In this document: one piece after another, positions 12,977 through 24,500 of the stretch
How the letters are laid out: every line of letters starts with the position of its first letter
How positions within the stretch are numbered: position 1 is the stretch's first letter
NCBI GenBank assembly: GCA_026874595.1
Contig: CM049312.1
Span: 49,667,429 to 49,731,428, forward strand
Direction: 5' to 3'
DNA: 64,000 bases
DNA from: Sipunculus nudus
Lineage: Eukaryota > Annelida > Sipuncula > Golfingiida > Sipunculidae
The notes under the pieces: model-generated
What the model saw: only the letters and a program-made list of their open reading frames with translations
Database searches by the model: none
Told to the model about the DNA's origin: nothing
Translations under genes and position numbers: made by a program

Positions 12977-13740
12977 AAAACTGAAGGCGAAGCGATGTCA
13001 GTGAACATTTCCCCGCTTTAATTGTCATGAATGAAGTCATCGGGGGTGAATTTTACTACGAACCTCTTATTGGCGCTCTATCTATGACACGTCATCTCTC
13101 CGCCAATCACAAGAACGTACGCGTGCACTGACTAGGGACGGATGCATGCAAATCAACTGCATGTCAGTCAAGGTGTCACATGGTTTAAATGCCAACATGG
13201 CCGGTTGACAGTATGAATGTCGAGAAAACTCATTTAATGCGACAGTGATGAACTTGCGCTTGAATTGTAATCCAACGAGAACGATTTCTTATTGCTCAAT
13301 GTCTCTTTTTACGCGATTCCCCTATTTTTATAACGTTTGCGCATGTTAATAAGTCAATTCATGGATCTTTTCACTCATGCAAGTAATGAAACTTTGGGAG
13401 CGCTTTACCGGAAATTTTTCTCCACTCACCGGCGTACGAGAGTGTACCGATCGTTCCTCGTATGTAGGCACAATCAGACTTATTTTCAAGGCTAAAATTA
13501 ATGATCGGTTACGTCGGGTAATACTGTTCATTATGGATATTAGGAATATCTACATGGAGACTGAGGGAGATTCAAAATAGAGGGGCTATTAGTCTAGCAC
13601 CTGAAGGCAGATTTTTACGGGCCAGACAAGCTTGCACCTTCACATTCCACGGGAGTGAGCCAAAAAATACGGGTGATTGGCCCGTGGGCCCCCTAAATCC
13701 TGTTCACAAATGCAAGCTGAGTGTGTTCAATGAAGGTCAA
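12977..13740. other. Unassigned DNA, mixed composition
   Basis: No supported gene. CCAAT-like GCCAATCAC (near 13103) and an octamer-like ATGCAAAT (near 13147) are visible but isolated. A 67-codon plus frame and a 61-codon minus frame overlap near 13346-13580 and have no recognisable domain. Confidence 0.5.
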
Positions 13741-13744
13741 ACAT

Positions 13745-13905
13745 GCGCGGCCTCGAGCCGGCCTCGAACCCGTTTGCCCCGAGTCACCGAGGCCGGAGGT
13801 CTCGAGGCCGAGTCCGAGTCATGGCCTTCCGAGGCCAAGGCCGGCGAAACCCGGCCTCGAGACCGGCCTCGAGGCCAAGACCGGCCTCGAGACCTCCAAC
13901 ACTGG
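13745..13905. repeat. CCGAGGCC-type minisatellite, copy 2
   Basis: GC-rich run of CCTCGAGGCC, GAGTCCGAGTC and CCGAGGCCAAGGCC modules, related to the minisatellite at 8820-8962. It directly precedes two units of the ~240-bp dispersed repeat. Proline/arginine-rich frames across it are repeat artefacts. Confidence 0.8.
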
Positions 13906-14395
13906 TATAGATCTCACATAGCTCTGTATCATACGCACATTCAACCATTTTTCACAGCGTCCTTCTGTTTGTCTGCCGTGGGGTTAAAATCATCCATATC
14001 TTGGCAGTGGTTCGACTTATCCACCTGAAATTTTGCATATGTATATACCTTCGAAAGCCTACCGGATTTTGTGGCAGGAGGCGTCACCTACATCCACCTT
14101 TACGCTGCAGACATCCATGCTAATATCTCAGGACTGGTTTGACATACAGGCCTGAAATTTTGCACGAGTATAGATCTTACATAGCTCTACAGCTTAACAA
14201 CCAGTTTTGCATTGTGTCAATCTGCTCATTTGCCTAGGGTAAAAATCACGCATATCTCAGCGGTGGTATCACTTATCCACCTGAAATTTTGCATACGTTT
14301 ACATCTTGGATCGCTTTCTCTTTCAATTAATAGGTGGCGCCACCTACAATCATGTTTGAGTGGCAGACATCCATGCTAGTATGCAACACATCTAA
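13906..14395 (+). repeat. Two units of the ~240-bp dispersed repeat
   Basis: Two diverged tandem units. Each has a CCTGAAATTTTGCA box followed by CACCTACA, a CAGACATCCATGCTA box and, at the second (near 14331), an intact GGTGGCGCCACC palindrome. They match the single unit at 8590-8815. Confidence 0.75.
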
Positions 14396-14536
14396 ATCTA
14401 TTTCCCCTTGCCACTCAATCCATGCCTCACTTCACCCATCCCGCTCTGATTTCGGCGGATACACGTAGTCGCTTGTCGACTACCCGTATTCTAGTTAATT
14501 TATAAAAATATTCCCCTGATTTGGTGTATCAAGTTA

Positions 14537-14722
14537 ATTTATTTATAAAGTACATGTCAAATCTTGGCCTCGCACACGTTGGCATCAATAATAAATGGAT
14601 GTATTATTTTGCACCTGTAATAATATTCGCTATAATTGGTGCATTAAAATTTATCTATAAAATACATGCTAAATCTTGGCCACTCACATCTCGGCATCAA
14701 TAACGATATATTATTTTGCACC
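14537..14722. repeat. 112-bp tandem duplication
   Basis: ATCTTGGCC recurs at 14561 and 14673. Both copies continue with a GGCATCAATAA box and TATTATTTTGCACC. The copies have diverged by roughly a tenth, so the event is old. The short frame read across it is not a gene. Confidence 0.75.
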
Positions 14723-14819
14723 AAACACCCAACAACTGATCATGATTTGAACGGCGGCTGCATGTGCAAATAAGTAAATTATTTATTAACTAGACAACTT
14801 AATTGGTAGCAGACAAACC

Positions 14820-15420
14820 ATTAAATCACACTGAATAAATGCTCTCAAATAACATCATTTCTTTTTAATTTTCCAATAAGTATCGCTATCCAAATTCGGT
14901 ACATATATTTATATATGCAAACTAGTTAATAAATAACAGAGATATGTAAATTAGTTTTAAAAAAATGAATCACAACACATATTATGGCTGACAAGTGAAA
15001 TAATAAACAACTATTGAAATAGCCGTAAAGTGAAATAAGTAGGAACTGTTTAAGTTATGATGTTCTCATTTCCTCAATACATTACAAATTAGCTAATATT
15101 TTATTCACTTGTCAACTAGAGGGAAAGACAAATTACCTAAGTAAGCAAATATTTAATCCATTAAATATATGTTTCTAAATTACATTCAATTTAAAAACAA
15201 TACAATCAGTGACGCTATTCCCATCGGAAAAATACATGCGTGTTCATATATACGAAACTAAGTTAATAAGTGACACAAATATGTATGTAAGCTTTAAAAT
15301 CAAAAACAATTATTACATTTTTTACAATCAATAAGTGGACATATGACCGCTAATAAGTGAATTATTAAGCAACTATTTACCTTATGATGTTCTCATGAAA
15401 AGACCACTACCTTTATTCTC
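14820..15420. repeat. Diverged ~328-bp duplication in AT-rich DNA
   Basis: Two related blocks share ACTAGTTAATAA / AACTAAGTTAATAAG, GACAAGTGAAATAATAA / TAATAAGTGAATTATTAA, and TTATGATGTTCTCAT (about 15055 and 15382), in the same order. Similarity is patchy. Confidence 0.55.
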
Positions 15421-18387
15421 AATTTTTCTAATTTGCCTAATTTATCTGCATTTTATTATTCGAAAAATATGATTTTATACAGACATACGTTATATCTTAT
15501 CATATTTGAAAATTTTGTACTTAAAATTTTTTTTCCATAAAAAGCCAAATAATCAATACATCTATATTTATTGTATAATTAATTCCACCAATTCATTCAT
15601 ATATGCAAATTTATGCAAATTATCTAATTTAATACGTAAAGTACAACAATTGTGATAGCACAATTTAATTCTACAGGAAAAAATACCCTAGAATCAATCA
15701 AGATAAATTACCTATGGAGGATTATGAAATTCTATTTGCCTTTCCGTGTCTAAAATGTCGGTTTTGAGTGATAAAAAAACCCTGGCTTTAATATGGCCGC
15801 CATTTTTTTCATGATGGCGGAAGAAAAAATGCAAACATCGATTTTTATTTATAGTTACATTAGGATCCAAAGTTATGAAAACTTTATGATTGCAAAAATT
15901 TATATGTGAATTCCAGAGAATGGCACAAGCGTATACACAATTCGACATGAGTGTGCAAATGATAGGTTGGATCTGGAATCGTAGCAACAACAGTGATGAA
16001 CGAATGGTTTTACACACGTTGCTCCCAGTAATCGCCATCTTCATAAAATCTTTGTCCCCATAAGCTTCATAATATAAATAACATTATCTATCCAATATAA
16101 TGCAAATTATTTACGCATAAAATAGCTTTCCTGATGAATATCATTAAAGCACTCATCCGTAACAGATACAGTTGCAGGTTATTTATTAACTGCAAGAACA
16201 GTTCCAGTGATGACTATATGTACAAATTTTATATTATGGTCACTCTATATGCATAAACATTTGCATGTATATACAGGCCATATAACTGAGCTGAAGTTAT
16301 AAATTATGAAGAATTATGTTCCCTGTCCCAAAGGGAAAATTTAAGCAAAGAACGATTAACATTTTTATGACATTTTTTATTTGAGATGACAAAAAAATGC
16401 ACATTTTAAATTGAAAATTTGCATATATTTACATATATTACCATAAATTATACAAATAATGAATACATAATGTACAATATAAAAATCCCCATGTTATTTC
16501 CCGCATTTTGGTGCTGGTTGCATTTTTCTATCTGTAAAAACAACAGAGTTATGGCAATTTATTTAAAAATTATTCTGACCTTGTAAATTAGAATGGTTAC
16601 CATGGAAACATGGCTGTAAATGTAGGACAAAACACGACCTTGAGACCACGACCTATTTTTTCTGGAAGTATAGGAGTTCATTACTAATAAAAAATAGGTT
16701 GTGTTTTGTTATACCTTGGGTTGGGGTTTGACCCCATGAAACCCCTCTCTGCCGCAGGTCTATAAACATAAGTTCTGTTTTTTTTATTTACAATACCGCG
16801 TCACGGATATTACCCACAAAATAGATCCACTGGTTTATCAATGTATTAAAAATGTTTCACGGACAAATACTTTCTGTTGGTTATATTTGGCATCGATGTT
16901 GTCGATGCATAATCTATGTTAGCTCCATTTACTTAATTTTGTAATAACGCTCCTCAGGTTTTCGGCGTAAAAGCGTGCTGTGTGAATGAATGTGGGCAGG
17001 AAGTTTATCCTTGACATTCATACTGATAGACCGTCTGTGGGGAGAATGTGACATACAGTTAACAAGAACATAACCTGGACGACAATCAGAGGGAAACGGT
17101 GCCTAATACAGATAATCACTGTTCCGCCACGCAGGCCGTCCATCAAGATTTCACCAAATGATCTTTGTTTCCTTACTTTTAATGTAAACATTTTTAAAAC
17201 ATCATATATTCCCTACAAAACATATTATAGTTTACTTTGAGTGATTTCCCACGAACACATCATTTAGTCCCTACAAAACCTAAAATAGATCCCAAGGTCC
17301 AGAAAAGGGGAGTCGGGGGGGGGGGGGGGCTGGACCCCCTTGGTTCCGCTTCTGCAAAAATTCATCTTTGATATCTCCCTCACGCCAATCTTTCCTTTAA
17401 AGGTCTATCAGAAATAATAATTGACGACCGGGATATATAAAAAATATTGGATTTATTTGCAGAGCTTGATTGGTAAAGATCAGTCTAACCTGTTTTTAGG
17501 TTATGTGCGTGACCCTTTTCTCAACAGTTTTACCGGAAGGAAAAGGTTAAATGACATCGCCGTTAATTAGTTTGTTTCTTTAACAGCCCACAGGCAGCCC
17601 GAGTGCGGCACACGCAAAACCAGTGAGGGCAAAGATAATAAAAAGTTTTTTAACGATCGTAGAGCCTACCAATTAAAAGGAATAATTTATAATTTTCAGA
17701 TTTGTCGTAGGTTTAAACTTATTGAATACCTACCTAGCCTACTTTGCATATTAAACTTCCCGACTTCGTCTCATAGCCGCTAAAGAATTGTCAGTTGTTA
17801 TCAAAGCATAACGCCGTACTTTAATCTTCTTTGACTTAGTATCTCTGGCAAGTGACAGCAAGACGATCGTGTCTGAGTAGTGTTCTTCTTGACAGTAAAA
17901 GTGAAATGATGAATAAGCTGAATAACAGCGAGTTTACATAGATGACACAATCGCTCTTGGGAATGAACTGCTCATTGGTATGGCCAAGCCCGCATGCTTT
18001 TAGCCTCGCACCTTAACCAGTGTTAACCTGCTCGAGCACAAGCGATTACGCTATGCTCAACTATTCGCTCCGCTGTGAGTGGAAGGTCCCCGGGAGGTCA
18101 CGCCCTGTATTCAGAGCGTAAAACGGGTCGGACGTTGGCCATGTTAAAAGAAAACGTAGTGAGGACTGGCGTGGCGCGGACGGCAAAACCTGTATGGCGT
18201 TGTTACTGCGTTGTCGCTGGGTTCCTGGTACGTCAACAGAGTTCTCACTACGACTTCTCCACGATTGTACTATGAGTATGGTACGTCCATGCCATGTTGT
18301 AGAAGACCGTATTACATTGTTAATACTCTCATTCCGATGCTTATGGCGTCTATAGGACCTTTGCAACAGGTTATCATCACGTCTCTG
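15421..18387. other. Unassigned AT-rich DNA
   Basis: No convincing gene. A 110-codon minus frame (15712-16044) starts with ATGAAGATGGCGATT and spans an AT-rich stretch; it shows no recognisable domain. An imperfect inverted pair of ATGGCGG/CCGCCAT motifs (15793-15822) lies inside it. A run of 15 G lies at 17315-17329. A 101-codon minus frame at 18061-18366, just left of the TIR element, has no recognised domain. Confidence 0.5.
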
Positions 18388-18599
18388 TTAAGGCGGTTTC
18401 ACACCGGATGCGTTCGAACGAATATTATGTCCGAACGGAAATTTGCTGTACGGACAAAAAAAAATAAAACCCTTTAGGCCTATGTCATATTGGTGCAAAC
18501 ACTTCTAACCCGAACGATCATATCCGAACGAAAAAAAAATAGAAAATGTTCTATATTTTCTCAGTCGCATCGGACAAGAAGTGCTTCTCTCTACACCTT

Positions 18600-19372
18600 C
18601 AACACAGAAGAGCTGGAACATTTATAATCAGACTGGTTCATTTGTACGGTACCTATTTGATATATAATACTATGATACATGTACCTTTTATTGATATTGA
18701 CATATAAATGTATCAACGGACAACGGAATCTTATAAGAAATGTTACTTTGTTACAGAATAACACTCGTTCATTAGTTAACTCCCACGTTAATCTTCCGAA
18801 ACCGCACACAGAAATCCTAAAAACCTCATCCTTTTATGCCAGTAGTGTTCTATGGAATAGCTTTCCGGTAAAACTTAAAAAAAAAACGGGAACAATCTAA
18901 AGAGCTTTAAAAGGCTAGCGCGCTGATATACATACAAAACCAATGTAGAATAAATTCCTGTTATGTTCTCTTTGTATAGCTAAATAATACGAATGTTTTA
19001 GCGTTATCTAAATTTTTAATTACCGTACTTATGCGCATTTTATCTACATTTTATTTTAGTTGTACACTATATTTCTTTATTTGTGTTTTTTACAAATTTT
19101 CGTTTTATGTATTTAGTAACTCGGTTGCATACTTTTTAAAACATGACTCTACTATATATATTTGTACCTCACCTTTAGCTGTGCTTACGTCACTGCGATT
19201 TCGCTTAATATTCTGTGACTGTATGATGTCATTTTAGTTTAATGCATATAGACCTACTGAAAATTGTATTTTAATGTGATTTCTCTATGTATTACAGAGC
19301 CGTTCTGTAAACAGAAATTTATTCTGATAAAGGCTACCCTGGAAAATGTTTTAATAAATAAATAAACGTTTT
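18600..19372 (+). pseudogene. 3' end of a LINE inserted inside the TIR transposon
   Basis: A plus-strand frame near 18679-18900 ends in HVNLPKPHTEILK, then VLWNSFPVKLK. This resembles the conserved tail of many invertebrate non-LTR retrotransposon RT proteins (PKPRTE...LWNSLP). Downstream lies a ~450-bp AT-rich 3' UTR ending in AAAGGCTACCCTGGAAAATG and AATAAATAAATAAA at about 19331-19372, the usual end of such elements. It is 5'-truncated, as is normal for LINE insertions. Its left edge is not exact. It lies wholly inside the 18388-20082 element, so it inserted later or was captured. Confidence 0.7.
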
Positions 19373-19682
19373 GCATACAAACAGACGTTTCTAATCTGTG
19401 CTCAGACTGTTTTAAATCATATTGGCAGATTTAAAAAATCATATATAAAATCAATATAAGCTGTAATGATATATGTTATGTTGAAACAAAAGCTTTCTCA
19501 ATTATTTTAAAGGCATGTTAAAATATGAGCCATGGTCCAGTCAATGGTAAATACCTGTAACCTGTGAACATAACCATAGCCTGGTAACTAACAAGGCCCC
19601 ATAATTTTCAATTAAACCTGGATGAAATATATGTTCAAACACGACTTTTAACAGGAAATACATAATTTAATACAAATTTCCA

Positions 19683-19846
19683 TATTTCTGGAAACGAAAA
19701 ATTAAACTATTTTAGCTATTTTTAATCATATCTTTAATCAGTTATTTTAATCAAATTATTTTAATCAACCAAACTGGTACATAATACATAATTTATATTT
19801 CTGGAAACGAAAAATTAAACTATTTTAGCTATTTTTAATCATATCT
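19683..19846. repeat. 51-bp direct repeat, 113 bp apart
   Basis: TATTTCTGGAAACG to TAATCATATCT occurs at 19683-19733 and again at 19796-19846, essentially identical, within the TIR element. Confidence 0.85.
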
Positions 19847-20079
19847 GATTAGAAAACTAATTTACAAGGTCATAAATATTCGACTTTTTTGTATATTTAT
19901 ATTGTAGTGCATCCGATATATTGCTAATATAGCTGTCCAATTCGAACTCTGAATACGAAAATACTTTGGTCGGAAACCAAAATATCGATCGGGTTCGATG
20001 TGAATGATAATTTCGTATGCGGCTGAATTTTATTCGTTTGTGTCATATTCGTTGTGCAGCATCTGGTGTGAAACCGCCT

Positions 20080-21500
20080 TTAGGGTGCTCTTCCATGTAC
20101 GCGGCTGCAGCGCGGCGAAATCCAACCAGTTAAGCCTCGGTCACAACCTGCTGCGGTCACCGCAAACCGTAGAGTACCGTGCGGTTTTGGGGACCGCAGG
20201 AATACTTAAGCCTCGGTCACAACCCGCTGCGGCTACCGCACACCGTAGATCACCGTTCGGTTTTTGAAACCGCAGGAATACTTATGCGGCCGACGTGCGG
20301 AAAGTCACGGTGTCTTCCTCATTCTCACGTCCATCGGACGGTAAAGTAAGCTAACCCTGCGTACGCCGCAAACTAACCTTGCGGAAGCCGTAAAGACCCC
20401 TTACGACAGCCGCAGGTACACCGTACGTCTCTCGGGTAGCCGAGTAGGCGTTAAAAATCGCACGGGCATACTACGACACCCATACATCTCTGTACGGTGC
20501 CCGGCCGTACGGAGCCCGTAGGTGGCTGCCTGACGCACGGCCGCCGCATCAACTTAAGAGCTTGCGCTAATGTCAGTTAAGCCCCGGTCACAGCCCACCG
20601 TGCGTGTTTTTAGTCCGTACGTTTTCTGAGGGAGGCCACAGCCGCCACGTTTTTCTGAAAATGTGGGGAGGGAGTGGCAAGAGTAGGGAGGGAGTGCGTC
20701 AACGCACGGTTGCGCAAGATGTTAGTACGTGGCCCGTGAGCGTTTGCGTGCATCGTACGATGCGCACGTGGTAAGTGAGTTGTATGTGTTTACAACGTGC
20801 TTGTAACCTACGATCTCCGTGCAATTGCCACGATGTTGTACGGAGGCAATACTTACACGTGCTGCTCACGGACGGTGCCCTTCCTCACTCGCATGTTGTA
20901 AGTGCGTGCAAGTGCGATGAACGTGGGTTTTCCCGGCCGATGTCGGTTGTGAATCCGTAGCCCGAACGCAGCCAGGACGCAGCAAAAGTTCCTCCTGCGA
21001 TAAAAGTGCTGCGGCGTGTCTGCGTGCTCCTAAATCCGTACTGAGGCGGTACTCACCACGTACGGATCCCCAATTTTGCCCATGTTTTTGCAAGTAGACA
21101 GCACGCACTTGCAAGTACGGCGGGTTCGGACCACGGCTTTACGGTTGTTGCGGAGCTTTGAAAAACGCACGGTTGCCGTGCGTCTACCGCACGGAATACC
21201 CCTAAACACTCGCCGTACGGCGACCGTATCCCGGTTGTGACCGAGGTTTTATTAAGTCATTTTCTTTTTCATGTATGCGATTGCCGCGCGGCAAACTCAT
21301 GGGAATCCACCTTCAAATGGCGTCCCATGAGGAGTTTCCCCGTACCAAGCTGTCCTCGTATCTTTGAGCCTGTTCAGCAATGTGGAAAGGACACGCGATA
21401 GCCGCGCGGCAAACGCATACAAAACGCTCACAAGGAAAAGGACTGCCCGCGCGGCAAATTCATGCGTTTGACGCGCGGCACACATAGAAAAGCACCCTTA
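20080..21500. mobile_element. Putative TIR element whose right end founds the 41-bp satellite
   Basis: The left end GGGTGCTCTTCCATGT starts at 20083, right after TTA. Its near-complement ACATAGAAAAGCACCC ends at 21497, right before TTA (21498-21500): 14 of 16 positions pair. Both arms continue inward into CCGCG-rich sequence. The right arm is the first unit of the 41-bp satellite. Inside the right part, palindromic TTGCCGCGCGGCAA (21283) and further GCGCGGCAAA motifs (near 21396 and 21450) step towards the array. Another element (20130-21251) sits inside. No transposase is recognisable. Confidence 0.5.
20130..21251. mobile_element. GC-rich TIR element with TTA target duplication
   Basis: The left terminus AGCCTCGGTCACAAC begins at 20133 after TTA. 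The right terminus GTTGTGACCGAGGTT ends at 21248 before TTA. The left end is tandemly duplicated at a 76-bp step (second copy from 20209), and a third variant end (GCCCCGGTCACAGCCC) follows TTA at 20577. The interior is rich in CCGTACGG, CACGTACG and ACCGCA motifs and has no coding frame. TTA boundaries suggest a PIF/Harbinger-type non-autonomous element. The several left ends suggest a rearranged or foldback structure. Confidence 0.65.
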
Positions 21501-24500
21501 GGCTCTACTGTCCGCGCGGCACACATAGAAAAGCACCCTTAAGCTCTACTGTCCGCGCGGCACACATAGAAAAGCACCCTTAGGCTCTACTGTCCGCGCG
21601 GCACACATAGAAAAGCACCCTTAGGCTCTACTGTCCGCGCGGCACACATAGAAAAGCACCCTTAAGCTCTACTGTCCGCGCGGCACACATAGAAAAGCAC
21701 CCTTAAGCTCTACTGTCCGCGCGGCACACATAGAAAAGCACCCTTAGGCTCTACTGTCCGCGCGGCACACATAGAAAAGCACCCTTAGGCTCTACTGTCC
21801 GCGCGGCACACATAGAAAAGCACCCTTAAGCTCTACTGTCCGCGCGGCACACATAGAAAAGCACCCTTAGGCTCTACTGTCCGCGCGGCACACATAGAAA
21901 AGCACCCTTAGGCTCTACTGTCCGCGCGGCACACATAGAAAAGCACCCTTAGGCTCTACTGTCCGCGCGGCACACATAGAAAAGCACCCTTAAGCTCTAC
22001 TGTCCGCGCGGCACACATAGAAAAGCACCCTTAGGCTCTACTGTCCGCGCGGCACACATAGAAAAGCACCCTTAGGCTCTACTGTCCGCGCGGCACACAA
22101 AGAAAAGCACCCTTAGGCTCTACTGTCCGCGCGGCACACATAGAAAAGCACCCTTAGGCTCTACTGTCCGCGCGGCACACATAGAAAAGCACCCTTAGGC
22201 TCTACTGTCCGCGCGGCACACATAGAAAAGCACCCTTAGGCTCTACTGTCCGCGCGGCACACATAGAAAAGCACCCTTAGGCTCTACTGTCCGCGCGGCA
22301 CACATAGAAAAGCACCCTTAAGCTCTACTGTCCGCGCGGCACACATAGAAAAGCACCCTTAGGCTCTACTGTCCGCGCGGCACACATAGAAAAGCACCCT
22401 TAGGCTCTACTGTCCGCGCGGCACACATAGAAAAGCACCCTTAGGCTCTACTGTCCGCGCGGCACACATAGAAAAGCACCCTTAAGCTCTACTGTCCGCG
22501 CGGCACACATAGAAAAGCACCCTTAAGCTCTACTGTCCGCGCGGCACACATAGAAAAGCACCCTTAGGCTCTACTGTCCGCGCGGCACACATAGAAAAGC
22601 ACCCTTAGGCTCTACTGTCCGCGCGGCACACATAGAAAAGCACCCTTAAGCTCTACTGTCCGCGCGGCACACATAGAAAAGCACCCTTAGGCTCTACTGT
22701 CCGCGCGGCACACATAGAAAAGCACCCTTAAGCTCTACTGTCCGCGCGGCACACATAGAAAAGCACCCTTAGGCTCTACTGTCCGCGCGGCACACATAGA
22801 AAAGCACCCTTAAGCTCTACTGTCCGCGCGGCACACATAGAAAAGCACCCTTAAGCTCTACTGTCCGCGCGGCACACATAGAAAAGCACCCTTAAGCTCT
22901 ACTGTCCGCGCGGCACACATAGAAAAGCACCCTTAGGCTCTACTGTCCGCGCGGCACACATAGAAAAGCACCCTTAGGCTCTACTGTCCGCGCGGCACAC
23001 ATAGAAAAGCACCCTTAGGCTCTACTGTCCGCGCGGCACACATAGAAAAGCACCCTTAAGCTCTACTGTCCGCGCGGCACACATAGAAAAGCACCCTTAG
23101 GCTCTACTGTCCGCGCGGCACACATAGAAAAGCACCCTTAGGCTCTACTGTCCGCGCGGCACACATAGAAAAGCACCCTTAAGCTCTACTGTCCGCGCGG
23201 CACACATAGAAAAGCACCCTTAGGCTCTACTGTCCGCGCGGCACACATAGAAAAGCACCCTTAAGCTCTACTGTCCGCGCGGCACACATAGAAAAGCACC
23301 CTTAGGCTCTACTGTCCGCGCGGCACACATAGAAAAGCACCCTTAGGCTCTACTGTCCGCGCGGCACACATAGAAAAGCACCCTTAAGCTCTACTGTCCG
23401 CGCGGCACACATAGAAAAGCACCCTTAGGCTCTACTGTCCGCGCGGCACACATAGAAAAGCACCCTTAGGCTCTACTGTCCGCGCGGCACACATAGAAAA
23501 GCACCCTTAAGCTCTACTGTCCGCGCGGCACACATAGAAAAGCACCCTTAGGCTCTACTGTCCGCGCGGCACACATAGAAAAGCACCCTTAAGCTCTACT
23601 GTCCGCGCGGCACACATAGAAAAGCACCCTTAAGCTCTACTGTCCGCGCGGCACACATAGAAAAGCACCCTTAGGCTCTACTGTCCGCGCGGCACACATA
23701 GAAAAGCACCCTTAGGCTCTACTGTCCGCGCGGCACACATAGAAAAGCACCCTTAAGCTCTACTGTCCGCGCGGCACACATAGAAAAGCACCCTTAGGCT
23801 CTACTGTCCGCGCGGCACACATAGAAAAGCACCCTTAGGCTCTACTGTCCGCGCGGCACACATAGAAAAGCACCCTTAGGCTCTACTGTCCGCGCGGCAC
23901 ACATAGAAAAGCACCCTTAAGCTCTACTGTCCGCGCGGCACACATAGAAAAGCACCCTTAAGCTCTACTGTCCGCGCGGCACACATAGAAAAGCACCCTT
24001 AGGCTCTACTGTCCGCGCGGCACACATAGAAAAGCACCCTTAGGCTCTACTGTCCGCGCGGCACACATAGAAAAGCACCCTTAGGCTCTACTGTCCGCGC
24101 GGCACACATAGAAAAGCACCCTTAGGCTCTACTGTCCGCGCGGCACACATAGAAAAGCACCCTTAAGCTCTACTGTCCGCGCGGCACACATAGAAAAGCA
24201 CCCTTAGGCTCTACTGTCCGCGCGGCACACATAGAAAAGCACCCTTAAGCTCTACTGTCCGCGCGGCACACATAGAAAAGCACCCTTAGGCTCTACTGTC
24301 CGCGCGGCACACATAGAAAAGCACCCTTAAGCTCTACTGTCCGCGCGGCACACATAGAAAAGCACCCTTAAGCTCTACTGTCCGCGCGGCACACATAGAA
24401 AAGCACCCTTAGGCTCTACTGTCCGCGCGGCACACATAGAAAAGCACCCTTAGGCTCTACTGTCCGCGCGGCACACATAGAAAAGCACCCTTAGGCTCTA

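Larger units (their letters stand above)
18388..20082. mobile_element. TIR DNA transposon, PIF/Harbinger-like, non-autonomous
   Basis: Terminal inverted repeats start AGGCGGTTTCACACC at 18391 and end with its exact complement at 20079. Weaker similarity continues to about 36 bp (ACGAATAT on both arms). Both ends are flanked by TTA (18388-18390 and 20080-20082), matching the 3-bp TTA target duplications known for PIF/Harbinger. Subterminal CCGAACG motifs repeat near 18433 and 18511. Element length is 1689 bp. No transposase frame is present; the interior is partly a LINE 3' fragment. Superfamily assignment rests only on the target duplication. Confidence 0.75.

Noticed and set aside
13684-14028. 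114-codon proline/arginine-rich frame
   Set aside because: It is a translation of the CCGAGGCC minisatellite.
15712-16044. 110-codon minus frame as a gene
   Set aside because: AT-rich, no recognisable domain, and ATGGCGG/CCGCCAT text suggests a dispersed repeat; kept only as a remark in the regional entry.
18061-18366. 101-codon minus frame left of the TIR element
   Set aside because: No recognisable domain and competing plus-strand frames; could be an old exon but nothing decides it.
21297-21400. Minus-strand peptide YEDSLVRGNSSWDAI as a MADF-type domain of a Harbinger accessory protein
   Set aside because: The resemblance covers only about 20 residues from memory and ends in a stop; too short to call.
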